59,764 bases of DNA from positions 1-59,764 of IMG/VR virus record IMGVR_UViG_3300043446_003363. One strand, written 5' to 3'. Below the pieces are notes generated by a model. That model was not told where the DNA came from and made no database searches. It saw nothing but the letters and a program-made list of their open reading frames with translations. This DNA comes from a virus. Of this stretch, positions 43,922 through 52,776 are shown piece after piece. Both the position numbers and the translations under genes were made by a program. Numbering within the stretch: position 1 is the first letter of the stretch; each line of letters opens with the position of its first letter.

Positions 43922-44874
43922 GAGTTTCTTCTATCGTATGTCCAACCTGCGATTGAATATGATGAATTATCACCCGGATAATCATCTGGAGTTTCACCTT
44001 GATATTCGACAATTAATTTTTCACCAAGACGATCCGCCCACACATGATAATAACAATTTATAGATGTTCCATTTCCAGACTTAATAATAATTCTTTTACC
44101 CCATTCTATTTTTTCAACAATTAAATCCTGACTATGACCAATTTGAGTAAGATTTACAGTAATTGTTTCTGGATCAATAAGACCATTCCAATAATCTGGA
44201 AGTTCAATAATATTATTATTATTTAACACACCACGAAAATAAACTGCTGCTTCTGGACCTTCAACACAAGCATGTCTTAATCTATACCCTTGTTTATTTG
44301 GATGTTTAATATCAAAATTTTTCTTATTAATTTCCAATCTCAAAATTGATTGTGCAAGATCACCAACCCCATCAACAGTTGTTCTTCCACCTAATCTTAT
44401 TGAAGGTGAATTTATATCAACTTTTGGACCATCAATAGAAATTTTAGTTTCTGAATTAATACTAACACCACTTGCACAATTTATAGATAATTTAGCAGAA
44501 TTTATTTCATATTTAACTGCGCTAACTACAAGATTTTGTCCAGCTATTTCAGTAGCTCCTGGCAATTTTCCAATTCCACTTCCAGTTGGACCACCATCTG
44601 GAGCACCAGTTACTATAAGATCACCAAGTATTGTGGTTCTTCCTAAAAATTTACTTTCTCCAGTTACATTAAGTGCTTGTGGGTTTGTGGCATTTGCACC
44701 AACAGTTAATGAAGCATTTACAACTTTATTAAATGCAGATCCAATAAAGCATTGAAAAATATTTGCCGATCCTGGAGGAATAAAAGACATTGGAACATTC
44801 AAAGCTGCTCCAAGAATTGGATGCGATACTTCTATATAAGAAGTTGAAAAATTGTCAATATTATGAGAACTCAT
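43918..44874 (-). CDS. Tail spike/fibre-like protein (318 aa) with C-terminal beta domain
   Basis: A strong Shine-Dalgarno (AAGGAG) lies upstream of ATG 44874. The first half has beta-helix-like rungs ([38 protein letters not shown]). The C-terminal 130 residues carry [20 protein letters not shown] followed by [15 protein letters not shown] and TVNLTQIG. That block is shared by many phage and bacterial fibre proteins as a terminal beta domain after a rod. It is likely a short spike or fibre. It overlaps the collagen gene by ATGA, suggesting coupled production. Confidence 0.65.
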   Translation of the reverse strand: MSSHNIDNFSTSYIEVSHPILGAALNVPMSFIPPGSANIFQCFIGSAFNKVVNASLTVGANATNPQALNVTGESKFLGRTTILGDLIVTGAPDGGPTGSGIGKLPGATEIAGQNLVVSAVKYEINSAKLSINCASGVSINSETKISIDGPKVDINSPSIRLGGRTTVDGVGDLAQSILRLEINKKNFDIKHPNKQGYRLRHACVEGPEAAVYFRGVLNNNNIIELPDYWNGLIDPETITVNLTQIGHSQDLIVEKIEWGKRIIIKSGNGTSINCYYHVWADRLGEKLIVEYQGETPDDYPGDNSSYSIAGWTYDRRNS

Positions 44875-44885
44875 ATTTTATCTCC

Positions 44886-45488
44886 TTATTCCATTATTTC
44901 TACTTTACCACAAGTTTTAGAAAGTCCTTCAACAAGTTTAGACCAATTTCCAGAAAGTAATTCTTTAATTGTACTTAATGAACTAACTGGACTATTTTCA
45001 TTAACTTTTCCATAAAGGTTTATAAAATTTGAACTTACAACATTAACTCCACTTGTTCCAGTTAAACATAATCTTGATCCAGCTAAACGAACTTCTTGAG
45101 TTGATGCAAGAATAATAAAACCGTTTGAATTTACTAAAAAATTACCTTGTTTTTCTTCTCCTGTTGTTTCTATGTGTATATTTTTTGCCTTAAGATATAT
45201 TGTTCCCCTTTCAGCATTTAAAACAAGATCTCCATTTTGTGCTATGATAGATCTTCCAATTCCACCGTGTTGAGTTGGATCTAAACTATGACCAGAAACT
45301 TCATGACAAGGTCCTTGAATATGCTCAATTTTTGATCCATTTTTATGCCAAACACAATGATTGTTTGCAGAAGTTACAATTGTAAAATCTCTTTTATCAT
45401 CAAGTGTACTTGGACCTACAGGACCGCAATGAACAAATGCATGTGGATTATTTACTATTGTAAAATCTGGAGCTTGTTGTTCGGCCAT
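44886..45488 (-). CDS. Beta-helix needle-like protein, related to gp5 C-terminal domain (200 aa)
   Basis: The product has repeated short strands typical of the triple-stranded beta-helix of T4 gp5 / VgrG-type needles: IIAQNGDLVLNAERGTIYLK and KNIHIETTGEEKQ, then FIILASTQEVRLAGSRLCL. Two His/Cys-rich patches precede it. In T4 the needle is fused to the OB fold and lysozyme of gp5; here a separate OB-fold gene lies at 48174-48677. This protein is a candidate for the separated needle. The assignment is by pattern only. Confidence 0.5.
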   Translation of the reverse strand: MAEQQAPDFTIVNNPHAFVHCGPVGPSTLDDKRDFTIVTSANNHCVWHKNGSKIEHIQGPCHEVSGHSLDPTQHGGIGRSIIAQNGDLVLNAERGTIYLKAKNIHIETTGEEKQGNFLVNSNGFIILASTQEVRLAGSRLCLTGTSGVNVVSSNFINLYGKVNENSPVSSLSTIKELLSGNWSKLVEGLSKTCGKVEIME

Positions 45489-48167
45489 TTATTTTAACAC
45501 ACAATCTACTACTTTTAGAAGTTTATCTGTTCCTATTTTTTGTAATTCTCTTTTACTAAATTTTGATGCTGGAATAAATCTTAAAATTGGTCTAAATTTT
45601 GCACCAACTCCATCTACGGTATTTATCTTAATTTCAGGAAGAGTAGTAAATCCATATCCACCAGATATAATTCTGATATCAACTATTTGTCCAATTGGAG
45701 TTGTTACTAATTCAAATTCGGCATTATTATTTCCTCCAATTATTTGAACAGTATCACTTGATATATAACCACTTCCAGTATCAATAATTTCAATTTCTGA
45801 AATTTCAGATATTACATCATTTGAAGTAACAGTACCCTCATCAGTGGGAGTTTGGATGGGTGTTGATAAAGGAGTTGTTGTAGAAATAATAGGAACAATA
45901 TTACTAATAATACCACTTAGATTAGATCCTGATGATGTTGGATCAATATTAGCTCCTCCACCACTCGCATCACCAGGACCTGATGGAATTGGAAATTGAA
46001 TAGATGATGGACCACCACCCCCCCCTCCACTTGGACCACTTGGGCCACCTGGACCACTTGGGCCACCTGGACCACTTGGGCCACCTGGACCACTTGGGCC
46101 ATTTGGTCCACCTGGACTAGATCCTCCTCCACTTGGACCGTATGGATCACTCGGAACATCTAAAAATGATCCAGAAAGATTTGGAATAACTCCATAATCA
46201 GCTCCTCCAGGTAATTCTTTATCATCTTCTGCAAGACCAGTTATATCTCCTACCAAAGATAATGATCCTGAAGGTGACGTTGATGGTGAAAAATTCCAAT
46301 CTGGTAGAGAAGTTGTTGGTGAAATTATAGTTATTGATGCATTTTTAGTGTCTTTATCTTTTCCCGAAGGAGCTTTAGAATTAACTGCGGTTAAAACATA
46401 AGTATTAATTAAATTTTTTCCATCACTAGGAAATACTAAATTAATCGGTAAAACTAAAGATGCGGAACCACTGGCAATTAAATTATCATAAATTGGCACC
46501 ACTGTTCCAGAAGAATCTAAAATTCCCAATGAAGTGGAAGTTGCATTAGAAGTTGACCATGTAAATTTAATAACTTGACCGAGTTCGGCTATTTCTGGTT
46601 CGGCACCAAATCCAACTATTTTGGGAGATTCTGATGATACTGGGTCAGTAATATCAGTGGATCCATAACCTTCTGGAGATGTAACATCAACATCTAAGTA
46701 GGAAATAGTTTCTAATGCATCCCACGGAGGAACACTATTTGTTGCAGTAAGAGTAAAAGTTTTAGTAGTAATAAATTTACCTGTAGGAAAATCAACATCA
46801 GAAGAAGAAATCTTTACTTTTACGCTTCCAACAATCGGAAGATCTGTATAACCAACAATTCCCAAAGAAACTTTAGTAGCATTTGTTACTTCCCAATCCA
46901 AAGTTATTTCATTTTCTACTTGAATTGGGTTTGGTGTACCAAAAAATTTAGTTATAACTGGTTTTGGTGGAGATTGATCATTAAATCCAATTCCAGGAGT
47001 GTCTATAACAACATCTGTTACTTCTCCAGTATCTGGATCTATTTTAGTATGACCACTTGCATTTTTACCACATCCACCAGGATCAACAAAACTTACAAAA
47101 GGAGGTGATGTATATCCAGAACCTCCATAAACTAAATTAACTCCAACAACTTGCCCTATAGTATTAACAACTGCGGCACCCACAGCACCAGATCCGCCAC
47201 CACCAAAAAATTGAACATCAACTCCACATGCAAAATCTCCAGAATAACAACCCCCAGGAGAAACATATGTTCCGTTTTCATTAGAACCAAAAAAATCATT
47301 CATCCATCCATTAGCAGTTTTACCTACATTAGAACTAAAAGAAAAATTAGACCAATTGTCAGTTTTAGTATTTTGTGGTTTTCCCCAAGGTCCAGCTGCA
47401 AATTCTTTTAATTCGTTGTCACATTCTGGTTTTTCGCACAAAAATCCTTCAAATCCAATTATATAATCTAAGACTTGGAATACCGATCCCATTACTTGTG
47501 AAATTGGTGCTAATACTTTATTAATTTGATCAAAAATTGGTCCCAAAGCATTGTCAATATCATTAAGAAGTTTATTAAGCAAAGCATTAACAAAATCTTC
47601 AACAGCACAAAAAGGTACATTAATGACTTGACCAATTAAAGCATACAAAAAATCTCCAACTAAATTAAATAATGCTTTGATAATATCATCAAACTTACAA
47701 AATATTTCATCTATAATTCTAGAAAGTAATGCTTTTTTTGGATTTTTTGATTGTGGTGTTTCGGAAGTATATAAAAGATCTTCTAACCCTTTTTTAACTT
47801 TTTTAAGAACCCATTCTCTAGCTCTATGAACTAATGTTTTTAATACGGCAACTATTTCATTAATTGTTGCTGTTATTTCTGCCTGAAGATTTGTAATTGC
47901 ATTTATTGTTTGATTTACATACTTATCAAGATATTTCTTAAGTCCTTTTAATACTATAAAAAATTTTTTTAAAGATTTATATATTTGACTAACTTTATCA
48001 TTTCCACAAGCATCTGCTTTTGATTGAGGAGTTTCACAAAGAGCTCGGTAAGACTCTGCAGAAAGAGTATTACAATATGCTTCCGTCACTTTAAAAGAAG
48101 GATTATTTACATCATATTCCCCTTTAAAATGTGGTAAATCAGCATTAAATACAGGTCCTGTTGTCAT
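45489..48167 (-). CDS. Large cyanophage virion structural protein (892 aa)
   Basis: The N-terminal 260 residues are helical and hydrophobic (MTTGPVFNADLPHFKGEYDV; FCKFDDIIKALFNLVGDFLY). The middle has two Ig/PKD-like domains with matching starts (VITKFFGTPNPIQVENEI and KIVGFGAEPEIAELGQVI). A Gly/Pro/Ser-rich linker follows at about 680-720. YGGSGYTSPPFVSF and IDTGSGYISSDTVQI are copies of a short beta domain common in cyanophage structural proteins. Position between the gp5-like OB gene and the needle-like gene implies a hub or spike component. Confidence 0.65.
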   Translation of the reverse strand: MTTGPVFNADLPHFKGEYDVNNPSFKVTEAYCNTLSAESYRALCETPQSKADACGNDKVSQIYKSLKKFFIVLKGLKKYLDKYVNQTINAITNLQAEITATINEIVAVLKTLVHRAREWVLKKVKKGLEDLLYTSETPQSKNPKKALLSRIIDEIFCKFDDIIKALFNLVGDFLYALIGQVINVPFCAVEDFVNALLNKLLNDIDNALGPIFDQINKVLAPISQVMGSVFQVLDYIIGFEGFLCEKPECDNELKEFAAGPWGKPQNTKTDNWSNFSFSSNVGKTANGWMNDFFGSNENGTYVSPGGCYSGDFACGVDVQFFGGGGSGAVGAAVVNTIGQVVGVNLVYGGSGYTSPPFVSFVDPGGCGKNASGHTKIDPDTGEVTDVVIDTPGIGFNDQSPPKPVITKFFGTPNPIQVENEITLDWEVTNATKVSLGIVGYTDLPIVGSVKVKISSSDVDFPTGKFITTKTFTLTATNSVPPWDALETISYLDVDVTSPEGYGSTDITDPVSSESPKIVGFGAEPEIAELGQVIKFTWSTSNATSTSLGILDSSGTVVPIYDNLIASGSASLVLPINLVFPSDGKNLINTYVLTAVNSKAPSGKDKDTKNASITIISPTTSLPDWNFSPSTSPSGSLSLVGDITGLAEDDKELPGGADYGVIPNLSGSFLDVPSDPYGPSGGGSSPGGPNGPSGPGGPSGPGGPSGPGGPSGPSGGGGGGPSSIQFPIPSGPGDASGGGANIDPTSSGSNLSGIISNIVPIISTTTPLSTPIQTPTDEGTVTSNDVISEISEIEIIDTGSGYISSDTVQIIGGNNNAEFELVTTPIGQIVDIRIISGGYGFTTLPEIKINTVDGVGAKFRPILRFIPASKFSKRELQKIGTDKLLKVVDCVLK
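46036..46107 (-). repeat. 18-nt coding repeat (Gly/Pro/Ser linker) beside a G8 run
   Basis: Three perfect and one diverged copy of an 18-nt unit (GPSGPG type) lie in the 892-aa gene. A run of eight C on the plus strand (about 46018-46025) follows, encoding part of a six-glycine stretch. Both are slippage-prone. Confidence 0.8.
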
Positions 48168-48173
48168 ACTTTC

Positions 48174-48677
48174 TTATTGATTAAAAAAACTTGAAGGTGG
48201 TTTTGGAAAAGATTGTGAAGGTTTTTCACCTGGAGCTTTGCTTCCTAATTTATGATATAATTGAGGTTGAATAGCGTTATACCAATTTAAAGTTCTTTTA
48301 AATTCAGAGCTTTTTTTCTGTTCTGCTTGGGATTGTGTAATTTCATATTTTGGATCACTTCTACCAAACACACCTAAAATTAACGGTATTGGTTTTACGT
48401 GAGAATTATTCATAAAAATTCCAACAACCCATTCTCCACCAGTAATACCTATGCTCATTCTATTTAGAGCACCATGACTTGTTGATCTTAATATAATTGC
48501 CCAGGGCAAATCTTCGTCTTTAATTTTATTTCCTTCAGATGGGTGAAGACCAAGAATTCTAATTTTTACTCTATCCCCCCACCCGTTTGGATCTTGCATA
48601 TTAATAGTTTGTCCTAAAGGAACTTGTCCTATAAACCAATTTGGAGGTGATTTTCCAAAAAAACTAGGATCAAACAT
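48174..48677 (-). CDS. gp5: Baseplate hub OB-fold protein (gp5 N-terminal domain, no lysozyme)
   Basis: The 167-aa product resembles residues 1-130 of T4 gp5: NWFIGQVPLGQT, DRVKIRILGLHPSEGNKI, EDLPWAIILRST and a GEWVVGIFMNNS strand. That is the OB fold that sits on the gp27 trimer. After it only 50 residues of linker follow: there is no lysozyme domain and no beta-helix. It lies directly before the gp27-like gene's 3' end, as expected for hub partners. Cell-wall cutting must come from elsewhere, if at all. Confidence 0.75.
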   Translation of the reverse strand: MFDPSFFGKSPPNWFIGQVPLGQTINMQDPNGWGDRVKIRILGLHPSEGNKIKDEDLPWAIILRSTSHGALNRMSIGITGGEWVVGIFMNNSHVKPIPLILGVFGRSDPKYEITQSQAEQKKSSEFKRTLNWYNAIQPQLYHKLGSKAPGEKPSQSFPKPPSSFFNQ

Positions 48678-48686
48678 TTTTTTTAT

Positions 48687-49976
48687 TTAACTACTTTTAT
48701 ATATTCCAAATGTATCACGAACTATTCTTAATGATGTATAAGAATATCTTGAAGTAAAATTATGACACAGATGAGTAATAAGATATTTTCCACTCTGCAA
48801 TTGTCCTATTGATCCAGAACTTAAATTTTCGGAAGATATTTTTGCAAATTGACACTCTATAGTATCACCTGCCTTTAATTTTAAATTACAAGGAATTGTA
48901 ATATCCAAAACTTGAGACATCAATAAATTATACCTCATTAAAGATTGTGGAAGATAAAATCTTTGATTGTTAGTAACAACTGTGCTTATACCAGGATCAT
49001 TAAGACCTGAATCTAATATGAAAAAATTAGTTCTTGTAAAATTTTCATTTTCATTAAAAACTTCAGAATAATCAGTATAATTATTCAAAGTTTCAAATCC
49101 AAGACTTGATAAATTAATAAATTCTTGTTTATATTCAAAACTACTGAGATCAAAAGATATATTTTTAGTTCTGAAAAGACCAGATCTCAAATCATTAGTA
49201 AGGTTTGAATTGTTTTTATAACTTGGTGAATTTAAAATTCTATAATTAACTTCAGTACCTTCAATATGACTTTGTGAAATTTGATGATACTTATAAGTTT
49301 CTACGGGACTTGATTTTACCAAAGTATCTAATGCTTTGAAATGAAGTCCTTCTTTAGTTTCCCAAAAAAAGAATCCTGGACCACCAGATGTAGAAACAGA
49401 TCTAGATGCCATTTCTATACAAATATCAAATGCTCTTTGACCCAAACCATTAATAGAATCACTATTTGATGTGGAATCAATATCTAATTTATCTTCCGAA
49501 ACTTTTAATTCATCCACTAAAAGTTTTTTTATGGAACTTGAAATGGTATTATAATATTTTGAATAAATGTTAGAATTTTCATTATCAATTGAATATTTGG
49601 AAACTAATCTAAGAACAACAGATTCTCTCTGATTGTTTTCTTGAAATATAGGAATTGGATTAGAAACATATAATGGATTTGAAGTAAAATCAAGTTGACC
49701 AGAAGCATTTTCTATTTTAAAAGAAATTTTTTCTCTTCCTCTACCTTGAATGGGAAGTGCCTCTAATAAAGTTCCCGTTCTCTCCTGAACATCTACAGAT
49801 TTATTTGATTTAGCAAGATCACCAGTATCAACATAAGTTAAAGACCCAGTAATTACTGGTGAAAAAATACTTTCATAATATGAGAAATTCACAGTTTTCC
49901 AATCTATAAAAATACTAGTATCATCTCTAGTAATTTTAATTTCTTTATATTGAGAAGGTCTTGAAAAACTTGACAT
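48687..49976 (-). CDS. gp27: Central baseplate hub protein (gp27-like)
   Basis: The 429-aa product has the gp27/GpD-type layout: an opening beta domain (TSIFIDWKTVNFSYYESIFS; VITGSLTYVDTGDLA), a middle helix-rich part, GPGFFFWETKEGLHFKAL (the classic hub strand pair), and a closing beta domain (NLKLKAGDTIECQF; GKYLITHLCHNF). Hub proteins trimerise at the base of the tail tube and receive the gp5 OB fold. It lies between the tape-measure-like genes and gp5, as in T4-like clusters. Size is close to T4 gp27. Confidence 0.75.
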   Translation of the reverse strand: MSSFSRPSQYKEIKITRDDTSIFIDWKTVNFSYYESIFSPVITGSLTYVDTGDLAKSNKSVDVQERTGTLLEALPIQGRGREKISFKIENASGQLDFTSNPLYVSNPIPIFQENNQRESVVLRLVSKYSIDNENSNIYSKYYNTISSSIKKLLVDELKVSEDKLDIDSTSNSDSINGLGQRAFDICIEMASRSVSTSGGPGFFFWETKEGLHFKALDTLVKSSPVETYKYHQISQSHIEGTEVNYRILNSPSYKNNSNLTNDLRSGLFRTKNISFDLSSFEYKQEFINLSSLGFETLNNYTDYSEVFNENENFTRTNFFILDSGLNDPGISTVVTNNQRFYLPQSLMRYNLLMSQVLDITIPCNLKLKAGDTIECQFAKISSENLSSGSIGQLQSGKYLITHLCHNFTSRYSYTSLRIVRDTFGIYKSS

Positions 49977-49980
49977 GTTT

Positions 49981-52770
49981 TTATGAAAGTGTAGATCTTA
50001 AACTTCTTGAAGCAGAAGAATTTTGTGAAATATAAATTGGAACTATTTGGGTTGGACCAGGAACAGGTTGTGGAACAACTTTTTCTATTACTGCCACAGT
50101 TGGTCTATCTATGACAGTCACAGAAGCATTTCCACCATCAAAATCATTTTGATGAAGACGCATTTGCTCTAAAGCTCGTTCTTCAGGACTTTTTCTCTTT
50201 TTATTAAGTTCATATTGCAAATAATTTTGTATATCTTTAAGTAATTTTAAATTAGAACCTTTAGTATCATAAGCAGATTGAAATAATCCTGTTCCAAAAA
50301 TACCTCTAGTATCTTTAATTTCCAGTTTACCATCTATAATTTCTAAAGATAAATTTTGTTGTCCAAATATTTTTTTATCTACTCCCAGATCTCTCATTAA
50401 ATTTGTTATATTAGTTCTTAAAGATTGGGCATTCATTTGTGCCTGTGGAGATCCTGGCTTCAAATTTGGTTGAGGTTGAGTTGAAGGTTTTAGAATTTCT
50501 ATTTTTGCATTATCAACAACACCACCACGATCTGGATCTTTTTTAAGAGTTCCTGGTGGAAATCCTTTTAACTTTTCCATAGCGGTTGGACTCAAATCCA
50601 AAACTCTATCTCCAACATACGGTCCTCTATCAGTAATTGTCACAATTACACTTCTACTACCAGAAGTAATTTTAACTTTTGTTCCAAATGGAAGTGATTT
50701 ATGAGCAGCCGTTAATTCATTACCAGTATATACTGATCCACTAGCGGTTCTTTTTCCATAAAATCCTGGACCATACCAACTAATTTGTCCACTTAATGTT
50801 TGACCAGATGGGACTAAATTTGGTTTTTGTTGAGGAACAGCTCTTGTTCCTCCAGAAGCTCTTAATGAATTGGCAAATTGTACTAACTCTTGATTGGAAG
50901 CTCTAAATCCAACACCATTTAAATGGAGTGAAATGTGTGGATATACACCATTACTTGAACTAATACTTCTACCAGAAGCACCTTGATATCCTAATAAAGT
51001 TCCTTTTGGGATGACTTCCCCATCATTAGTTCCCTTATAAGGCATATCTCTAAAATGCCCCATAAGAACTTCATATTCTTTATCCTTTTCTTTAAAGAAA
51101 TAGGCACCATAAAATCCAAATCCATGCCCAGATGGTCCTAAAGCATCTGGAGTTCCTTGAAGACCAACAGATGGTCCACCTTTTGTTCCCTTTTTCTTAT
51201 AAATTAAATCTCTTGGAGCATAAATTGGTGTTCCTATACCTCCTGGTAAATTCATGTTTAAACCAGTTTGTTCTCCGTCAGTATCTCCAGGAGGTCCAAT
51301 CCAGGCACCCGATGCAAATCCGCCAACTGCTCCAGGATCATAATCATCTGGCGACTCTGTTTGATCATTTGGAGTTCTTCTTGATCCAGAATCTGTATCT
51401 TTATATTTCTTTCTTATATCAAGAAGATTATTATAACTCTTCATAAAATCATTCAATAGTTTGAGATTTTTTTCTTCTCCAATTAACGTTCTTTCTTCCT
51501 TATTAACATTATTCTCAAACATCTTAAAATAATTTACAGTTTCTCTTGCCTTTCTTCCTTTTGCAGTTCCTGCTGGTGATGCGTAAGGACTTGCATAAGA
51601 CTGCCCACCACTTTTAGTTGTTAAGTTAACATCAGAAGGACTACCTCTTCCAGTTCCTTCTGACGGTGGTATATTTCCAATTCCTCTTCCAAAACCAAAC
51701 ATGTTACCAAAGAAGTTTCTAATTGTTCCACCAACAGAAAGTTTTTGAACTTTTTGTGCTTGATTTACTGCCTGGTATCTTTCTCGTTCTTGCTTGGTAA
51801 AACTCGCACTTTGCCAAGAGTTTGGTAATTTATTTGCAGTTCCAGATTTATCATTAGGATCCATAACACCCATAATTTTTGTTCCATTACGAGTAATAGG
51901 TGCCATAATTAATGGTTTAGCTCCTTTTACTGGTGTATTAGTTCCTGATTGTAATAATAAACTAGTTCCTGTATTGGGATTATATCCAGGTGCTGGTGCT
52001 GCTTGTGCTTTTTGTGCTCTTTGTTGTATTGATTGATTATATTGTTGAGCACCTTTTTTTACTGCAGGGTTTTGTAGTGCAGTTTTATAATTTGCATAAG
52101 TTTTTCCAGTTGTACTTGAATAATATTTCCCTTTACTTCTGGCATATGCTTGTGCCGCTTTTGCTGGTGGTTTATAACCCAAAAATGTCATTAATGCTTT
52201 AATTCCATCATCTAATTGATTGAATAAAGTTATTGCCTTTCCAATTTCTTTTTCTGCAGTTTTTATAGTATCAAGTGCAAATTTAAATGAACCACCAATC
52301 ACGGGCATTAGGGTTTTGGTTAATTCTAAAATACCCATCATACCTTTGGCAATAATATCAAAAGCAAATTTTAAAACTTTACCTATCCATGGATTATCTT
52401 CAAAAAACTTTTTTATTTTTCCTAGTACATCTTGAAGTTTTTTAACTATCATCGGTAAATTGTTTACCAGAATTCCTAATAAAATTATTCCAAAAAGTTC
52501 TTTTAATTTATCAATAATACTTAATGGTTTTGCCAACAACATTCCACCAATATTTTTTAATGTAGATCCAATAGTGCGTGGAGACTCAATTTTTTTCTCT
52601 TTCTCTTCAACTTTCTTTTTCTTCATTTGAAATAAAGAAAACTTTTTCTTTTCTTTTTTAATTTTATCTAATTTCTTTCTATTAAAAACTAAAAGACTTT
52701 TAATGTTAAAAATGTTTAACTTTAGTTTCTTTGTATTTTTTTCTGCTGGTTTTCTTTCTGTTAGTTTCAT
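49981..52770 (-). CDS. Tail hub/tape-like protein with M23-like and RlpA-like domains (929 aa)
   Basis: A lysine-rich N-terminus (about 1-75) leads to a hydrophobic helix (LFGIILLGILVNN) homologous to the next upstream protein. An M23-peptidase-like fold lies at about 495-625 and an RlpA-like double-psi barrel at about 660-745 (ISWYGPGFYGKRTASGS ... TAAHKSLPFGT ... TDRGPYVGDRVLDLS). The M23 zinc ligands look lost (Q501, N505 and S614 where H, D and H are expected), and the RlpA catalytic Glu is Ser679, though His690 and Asp714 remain. It may bind peptidoglycan rather than cut it. Confidence 0.72.
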   Translation of the reverse strand: MKLTERKPAEKNTKKLKLNIFNIKSLLVFNRKKLDKIKKEKKKFSLFQMKKKKVEEKEKKIESPRTIGSTLKNIGGMLLAKPLSIIDKLKELFGIILLGILVNNLPMIVKKLQDVLGKIKKFFEDNPWIGKVLKFAFDIIAKGMMGILELTKTLMPVIGGSFKFALDTIKTAEKEIGKAITLFNQLDDGIKALMTFLGYKPPAKAAQAYARSKGKYYSSTTGKTYANYKTALQNPAVKKGAQQYNQSIQQRAQKAQAAPAPGYNPNTGTSLLLQSGTNTPVKGAKPLIMAPITRNGTKIMGVMDPNDKSGTANKLPNSWQSASFTKQERERYQAVNQAQKVQKLSVGGTIRNFFGNMFGFGRGIGNIPPSEGTGRGSPSDVNLTTKSGGQSYASPYASPAGTAKGRKARETVNYFKMFENNVNKEERTLIGEEKNLKLLNDFMKSYNNLLDIRKKYKDTDSGSRRTPNDQTESPDDYDPGAVGGFASGAWIGPPGDTDGEQTGLNMNLPGGIGTPIYAPRDLIYKKKGTKGGPSVGLQGTPDALGPSGHGFGFYGAYFFKEKDKEYEVLMGHFRDMPYKGTNDGEVIPKGTLLGYQGASGRSISSSNGVYPHISLHLNGVGFRASNQELVQFANSLRASGGTRAVPQQKPNLVPSGQTLSGQISWYGPGFYGKRTASGSVYTGNELTAAHKSLPFGTKVKITSGSRSVIVTITDRGPYVGDRVLDLSPTAMEKLKGFPPGTLKKDPDRGGVVDNAKIEILKPSTQPQPNLKPGSPQAQMNAQSLRTNITNLMRDLGVDKKIFGQQNLSLEIIDGKLEIKDTRGIFGTGLFQSAYDTKGSNLKLLKDIQNYLQYELNKKRKSPEERALEQMRLHQNDFDGGNASVTVIDRPTVAVIEKVVPQPVPGPTQIVPIYISQNSSASRSLRSTLS

Positions 52771-52776
52771 GGTTTA

